NCBI GenBank assembly: GCA_029204225.1
Contig: CM055109.1
Location: 37,980,991-38,044,990 of the forward strand
DNA length: 64,000 bases
Source: Diphasiastrum complanatum
Taxonomy: Eukaryota; Streptophyta; Lycopodiopsida; Lycopodiales; Lycopodiaceae
Direction: 5' to 3'
Part shown: positions 27,362 through 34,900 of the stretch, one piece after another
Position numbering within the stretch: position 1 is the stretch's first letter
How the letters are laid out: each line of letters opens with the position of its first letter
The notes under the pieces: model-generated
The model's input: the letters and a program-made list of their open reading frames with translations, nothing else
Told to the model about the DNA's origin: nothing
Database searches by the model: none
Made by a program: the position numbers and the translations under genes

Positions 27362-28864
27362 GATGGCGCCCTGCAGCGTGCTCTCTACTCTTTCCCTCTT
27401 GCAATGGCGCCCTGCAGCGATGGCGCGCTAGCTCGTGCTGCTGCTGCTGCTGCTGCCTGTGCTGTGCGTCGCTGCTGCTACTCGCTGCGCTACTGCTGCT
27501 AGTCCGTTGGTCCCTCCATCCTATACCCTCCTCCTTCTATGTCCCTCCATCGCTGTTTGCTGTCCCTCCCTCTCTCTGCTGGACCATCGTTGTACCTTCC
27601 TACATTGCTGGCCTCCATCGCTGTACCTTTCTTGCCCTGCCATTGCTTTCTTGTAGTATGGCTGATTGGCAATCAGTGAATCGGAAGGGGAAGAAGAAAA
27701 CCCTTCCCCCTTATCTCTTTGTTTTCTCAGCCATCCCTAGTACGACTTTAAATCCCTTTACCTTACTAAACCCCCTCCCCCTCCTGCTTCCCCTCATAGA
27801 TCCTCCTCTCCCTTGTCCCTACCCTCCACTCCTGCAACCTCTACCTCCTCTCCTACTGTCACTACCCCTTTTACTCTTTCTTCCTCCTCTCCTTCTTTCA
27901 CCCCTTCCTCTTCATCCCCTTTGTCTCCGCCTCTTTCAGCTGATTTTTCGTCTGGTTTCCCTCGCTTTATTGAGTCTCTTCAAGAGACCAATGTGTCCTT
28001 GCTTGCCTTAATCAAGCAACAAGCATTCCAAATCTCACCCTGGAGAATACGGTTATGGCCCTCCAGGGCAAAGTTGGCATTCTTGAGGTTGATGTTACTT
28101 ACCTCAAGAATGAATTGGAATTAGATGAAGAGGAAGAAGAAGATTTCGGCAGTGCAGATTCAGAAGACATGGCAAAGTAGCTTCAAGAGCAGGTTCACTC
28201 CTTGGAGCAGCAATTTCAGCAATCGAAGAGTTCTTGGGCCAACGTGCTCAAGGGATCTAAGCAGGTTATTTTTGAAGAACATCAAAAGAGGGATCTCAAG
28301 GTCCTCAATGTCAGACTTAGGGGAGCTTCTTTTGCGGGTAAGGACCTTGTGGCTAATGCAAATGCTTTCATTCATTCTACCTTTGGTCTCAAAGAGGATG
28401 TCATATCTGCTGCTTGGGTGGATAAGCTCCAATTCACTACAGTGTTTTTGCGTTTCAAGGATGCTTTGCTTCATCAAAAGGTTCTATGTAAAAGAGGCTG
28501 CCTGAAAGGTCTACTATTTTTATGGATGAAGACTTGACGCCCATTCAATGGACTGAGAGAAAGATAATTATCGCAAATGCTAAGGCCAATGGTTTACGGG
28601 CTCTCTTTCGAGACATATGCCCAGTCTTAAAATTGCAGAACTTAAAATTTCAAATTCTTCTCCCTCTCCTACGTGAGTGTTTGAGTTACAGTCATTTATT
28701 TCCTCTCCTGTGTGAGAGATGAGTTTTTTTAGAGAGCGAATTACATTTTAATTTAGTTTTCTACTGGTGGCATTGTTTTGTTCGAGTCCCATTTCTTATG
28801 ATGTACTCCTTTGTTCTTATATGCCTTAGGGCATGGAAAAGACATTAATGAATTTCTTCTTCTT

Positions 28865-28923
<59 letters not shown>

Positions 28924-31900
28924 CTCTTCAACCATAAACCCTAAAACTGATATGAAATCATAAGGAACCATATTGAATCATGGCACGTGTGTGAAAGAGA
29001 TCATCATAATATATAATATTGGGCCACATGGCACCAAAATGGGGTACAATGATGTTCGATGAACATAGTGAAAACTATACAACTAAGACTCATCGGTGTC
29101 ACGGTAATCAGAATCCTCCGAGTTTGTGCCAGTTTGTTGATTCCAGGGGTCTGCAGATGAATTAGATGGAACCATACGCCATGGCGAGACTCTGGCTCTG
29201 CTGCCTGTGCTCGTCCTCCCCCTGCCCCTATCTCTGCCTCTCTCTCCTCCTCTGGCCCCCCTCTGGCTCTCTCTGGCTCCCCTCTGGCCCCCCTCTGCCT
29301 CTCTCTCCTCCTCTGGCCCCCCTCTGCCTCTTTCTCCTCCTCTGGCCCCCCTCTGCCTCTTTCTCCTCCTCTAGCCCTCCTCTGGCCCCCCTCTGGCCCG
29401 CGTGTTTGTGTGTCAGGAGGCTGTGATCCTGCACCCTGGGATGGCCCTACCCACTGTGATGATGCCTGGCTAGCAGTTGCTTGCGATGCTCCGCTCCTAT
29501 CTATAAAATGTGAACCCAGACCCCCCTACCAAAACCTCTAGGTCGGCCGCTAGGCCTACATGCGGGAATGGCTGGCTCCCCCTCTGTCTCTGCATCAGGG
29601 TCCACCAATAGGTCAACTAGGTCATCTCCTTGTGCCTCTAGTCTCATCTCGTCCTCCTCAGAATCCCCCTTAGCCCTCTAAGCCCTCATAGTCCTCCCTC
29701 CTTAGCCCTCTCCCGCCCCCTTCGTGCCCTCCTTTGCCGTCGTAAAGCCCATGCGTTAGCCTCTGCTTGTCTGTAAAACTCTTTGAAGATCTCATCATCT
29801 ACCTCGTCCTGCGTGGGTGGTGCCTGAGGAGCAGCAGTTGCCGAGTCCACCAAGCAAGAGTTAGGGTTCACTTGCAACCACAAACAAACATTGTTGCGAA
29901 ATAGATATTTTGCAATTCATTGCATATTCTGAAAGTAACTCAATTCGTCAAAACATAGCTAGAGCATGGTGTAATAAAGTGACTCACCTCGATCATCTGG
30001 CCCTCTGCGCGTGTGTCTTAGCATACGACTGTTGGTGTTCACAAACACCAACCGCCTGCACTGCTCGATGGATAGCCTGTTCCTCTTATGTGTGTGATAC
30101 AAGGCCCAGGTCCTCCAATTCCACTCACAAGCATATGCTGAACAGTCCTGTGAAAGGACTCTCTCAGCCAATCGCCGCAAGTCACCTGTGCTGCGACCGT
30201 GGTGCTCCACCATATCACAGCCCTCAGCATATCCTCCGTCAACTGACACTGCTCTCCATCAAACGGCCACTAGAAACGCTCAAAAGTGACCAGCTGTCGT
30301 GCTATGTTCCTGAGCAGCCGGCCTGGTGGCAAAGGAACCATGGCATGCGTCTGCCCACTGAATTCACACACTAGTGGTCGAGTACACTACATAATATTTT
30401 GACTACTAAGCAGTTTGGGACATATACTTGGTCCGGGCCGTACACATTCAATGTACTCCACCCATCCCATGTGCAGCTCACGATCGTCCAAATCTCTGGT
30501 AGATCGCCAAAAGGGGTGCAACATGTGGGCTACCGCATGGATGGGTCGGTGGAAGTAGTCCCATTTGGCCTCCCAAATCCGCAAGATCTCCTCCCTCCTG
30601 CGACAGACACATTACAATCATTAATGCACTTTAGCATAAAAGAAACGCAACAAACTTGATTGAGAAATAACAAACAAGACACTGAAGAGTCATACCTGTC
30701 CTCATCCAAGGCCGACGTCTGAATCGCCACTCGAACTCGTAAATGAGACCGAGAGTGCACCTCTCGCGGTCTACTAGGCAAACTCCGGCCAAAGGACACA
30801 TCACATAGAGAATGGGTCGAAGGACCCCCATAGGCTCCGCTGCTCGTGTCCAGAACTCATCTCCAAACATAGTGGCTTGGAAATGTGTCGCATCTGCGCT
30901 GACACCTTTGAAGTCCAAGAAGGCCTCGCTAGAAACCATACATCACAAGGGGTCCAGTAGTCGCTCTAGAACCATGAAGCCGTAGGTAAAGCGAGTGGGT
31001 GCTCGCTTCTTCAGTCCAGCGACGAGAAGGTGCGGAATAGGGCCAACACGCGCTTCTTCTTGGTTATGAAACTGACCACACACATAGCCTAAGAAGTGAT
31101 CTGCAACACCTGCATCTAGTAGAAAGTCTAGATAACCGTTGAGATGGGTTTAGTAGCATAGAACAAGCGTCAAGGAAGAAAGTAAAGCAAATGAAAAAAA
31201 GAATATCTATCCCTGATCCATGGAAGTCCACAGAGGTTGTGGATGAGTAGATCTATGCAGTGTGCAACACATGGTGTCCATACAATGGTGGGGTGCTCTC
31301 TCATCAAAATCTCTCCCATCGGCTTGCAGTTCACAACGACAAAAGGGATGCCGCACTCGTCAAAGAACTAGCCAATTAGTCGAGTGCATCGGGCATGCTG
31401 CTCTCTCTGCCACCCACATCGATCAAGAGTCTACTGTCTAGGCCTAGTTCCTCTCTGTTGTACATAGGGCGCTTGTGGTCTAGCATGCCCCATGGATGTG
31501 GCTGATGGGTGAGCCGTGGGTGTGTCTGATCGTGCAGTGTCAAGTGCTGGAGGTGTGTCACTCTCTTAGGCAGGATCTGCCAAGCATGTGGTGCATCTGC
31601 TGTTGATGACGATGAGGCACGGGAAGGACCCGTTTCCACTGATCCAACATGCTCGGGTGATACTCGTGGACCTACACTGGGCCCTGTTGCTGTGGATGGA
31701 ATTGGAGTGGCCTCGTTTGGACCATGCACTGCACCTAAACCATGGCCTACACGTGCTGTAGTAGGCCCTGCACCCATACTAGGCCCTGCTTGTGAGCCTG
31801 CAGTTGCCCCTGCTACCCGTCCCTGTCCAAAACCTTGTGCTGGTCTCATTGGTTGGGTGGATGTACCATCAGGCCCATACATGTCCATCAACCTCTGTAC

Positions 31901-34900
31901 CTCCTCATCATGAATCTTGGGGCAAGCAAATATGCCCAATGTCCGCCCATCTGGCCCTCTGAGCCGCAATAAGTGAGCCCTAATCCTGGTGAGTGATCTT
32001 GTGAAGACCCAACCGCAATGTAAGCATCTCCATCTACGGACACTTGTGCCATGGTGTGTAGCCACATCCCCCTCTATAAGATCAATCTCGGCTCAAAGGC
32101 CTCGGGCATCGTGTCAACACGAGATCAGACCTGCAAAAGAAATAAGCAAATGTTCAATGCAAGGAAATATACTGCATTGAATTGCTCGCAACGATTCTGA
32201 CAAGCATCACTCTAAAGCCCTAAGATTTCTTGTTTAACAACAGTACCAGGCCAAAATTCCAATGAATCCAGATCAAAACAGCACATAGGTAAAGTTATTA
32301 GACTTCTTAGAATGTCAAAAATTGAAATGCTTTAGATGGCGAAACGGAGGTTATAGGAGTCTCTATAGGCATGTAGGTACAGGTTTCTGAGCTGCATGCA
32401 TACATAAAGCAAGTCTTGAGCATTCATATGTAGAGTAATCTTATGTTGTTGCCACCCTCTGACATTATATACAATGGGTAAAAGCCTTTTGATCGTCACT
32501 AAACATGGTCAAGCACTTGCAGCTTGAAATTAACAATACTAAAGAAAAAGGCAGCAAATTAGATAGTCCAGGGGCGTATTGTAGGGTCCCTCTGTTGCAA
32601 AGGAAGTAAGAATGAGAATTGAACTTCTAAGATTCGGAGGTTTTGTCTATGAACACATTAGTTATGACCTTTGTGCAAAATTTGCAAAATATTTTTGATG
32701 ATGTTGCATTTGTTTGATACACCCTATGTTATTTTATTGAGAAAGCAAAGAAACAACAGTTTTTCTTGAAGGGGCTGTCCCGCAGACATCCAGACAGAAC
32801 ATCTGTGAGGCCTTTCTGAATGCCGCTATTCCAAATGGCATGATGTAGGGGTATCGAATTCCAATACTTCATTTTTCATTCTGATAGCAAGATTTATTCC
32901 ATGCTATATCACTGTAGTATCGAGCTAGGTTGTATGGTTCTTGAAGTTTTGGCTTACGATTTTGCTTGCACCCAATGCATTTCCAACTTGTTTTAGCTTG
33001 AAAATATCTCCTTTTAGGTTGCTACCCTTGTTAGCCTTTATGTGCAGTGGTCAGCCGAAACCAGACCAGGCTAATGTTCTTGCTCACGCGCAACATCAAA
33101 TAGCACTACAGGTGACTGACGTGAGCTCTTGAACTTTCCTTTCTAAACAATGCAATTTTTTTCTTTCTTTGGTACCAAGGGACTAGTGATAGCTCATTAT
33201 AGATGCTGTGGGAGTGAAAATCTTAAAAGGGCTAATGAGTTTGTTAATTATTCTCTCCATATAGCATGCCTACCACCTGTTGTACTACAAAGCTTTGAAT
33301 TATTCACACATATTCTTTTGATATCCAGAAACTTGCCTTGCAAGCAACTGGCGCAAATCCCATGGGTACTACAGGCTTGCCACAATTTATGATGGGCTTT
33401 CCAGGCATGGCTTTAGGCATGGGCGACGGCATGTTATCCCAAGTTGAGATACCTACAAAAGTTGTTTGTCTTACAGAGGTATGTGGTAACAGAATATGGT
33501 GTAATTTTTTATTTGACGTCAAAGGAAGACATAGCTCCATCATGGATCTACTTTAGATAATATGTTCAAAAGTGGCTGTGTGTAACCACCAGGACTAAAT
33601 ACCAAAAATCTCCACCATTCAGTGTACCATAAATTCATGCTGAAAACATACTGTTCAATAAAGTTATGTATGAGCTTTATGAAATATGATTAGTTACTCT
33701 CAAAGCTAGATAACAGAAATAATGTGTTTCAAAGATTACATGATCACGAAAATATTGATAACAAAATTAATTGATGTCATCTCCAAGACCTCAAATTGCT
33801 GCTTGGCTTGTATGACTTTTGTGGGATTCTTCATCTTATTTCAGTTTGCAATCTGCAATTTCTGATGTTTCATAGTAGAATCGCCATAATCAGCAATGCA
33901 TGTCAATGCCATATTTCCAAAGAATTACAATCGTTTGGTTTTGCACGAATTCAGTTCGGTATTGAATTTCAGTTCTAATGTGTCAAATTTTTCTTAAAGC
34001 TTATGTTGATTACCTCTTTTTGTTTTCTTGAAGATTTTGAAAATTTTGAAAGGTGCTTTTAGTTATTTGGCAGGAGCTCGGTTTGAACTTCCAAACAGGA
34101 GGTACCGCAACCTGACCAATTTCTTAACCATTTTCTAAAAAGGACTTAAGCATGCTCCAGTGGCCCAAAGACTAGAACTGATCAATGTGACATTCATTCA
34201 CAAATGGCATCTCTTGCGCAACATCGAAACATGTTGCTCAAGCTGCAACCTGGGGTTCAGATAATTAAACTCAAAGGGGAAAAGCCATTAATTATTGTTT
34301 GTTCTTTTGGAGGAGCACATAATTCATCCAAAATAAAGACAAAAGGCCTAGTAAATGATTTTCTTTTCTAGAAATCAAGCAAGCACTGCCGATTTTTTTA
34401 TATTATATTTGGTTTGTTGCATTATAGCATGCTCATACATTCAATGACCATATGCTCCCTCCATAGTACCCACGGTTCTCAGAACCGTGGGGTGAACCGT
34501 ACCACGGTTCATGAACTGTGGTACGGTTCATCATAATTAATTAATTAATTAATAATCAATTTTTTGGCCCTCATTTCATTAAAAATGAACTTAAAAAAAA
34601 TTAATTAATTAATTAATTATTAACTACACGGTTCACCACGGTTCACAGCAAAAAAATTTGAGAACCGTACGGTTCTCACAGCCGTGGTGAACCGTCCCCA
34701 CGGTTCTCAGGAACTATGGCTCCCTCATAGGTCAGTGGGAATCAAAGTGGCTGGTTGCATTTTTTGAAGTTGATGATGACGGGTGGGCTTGCAGGTTGTC
34801 TCGCCAAATGAGCTAAAGGACGATGAAGAATTTGATGAAATTTTTGAAGATATGAAGGATGAATGTGGCAAATATGGTTCGCTTCATTCCTTTGTTGTCA

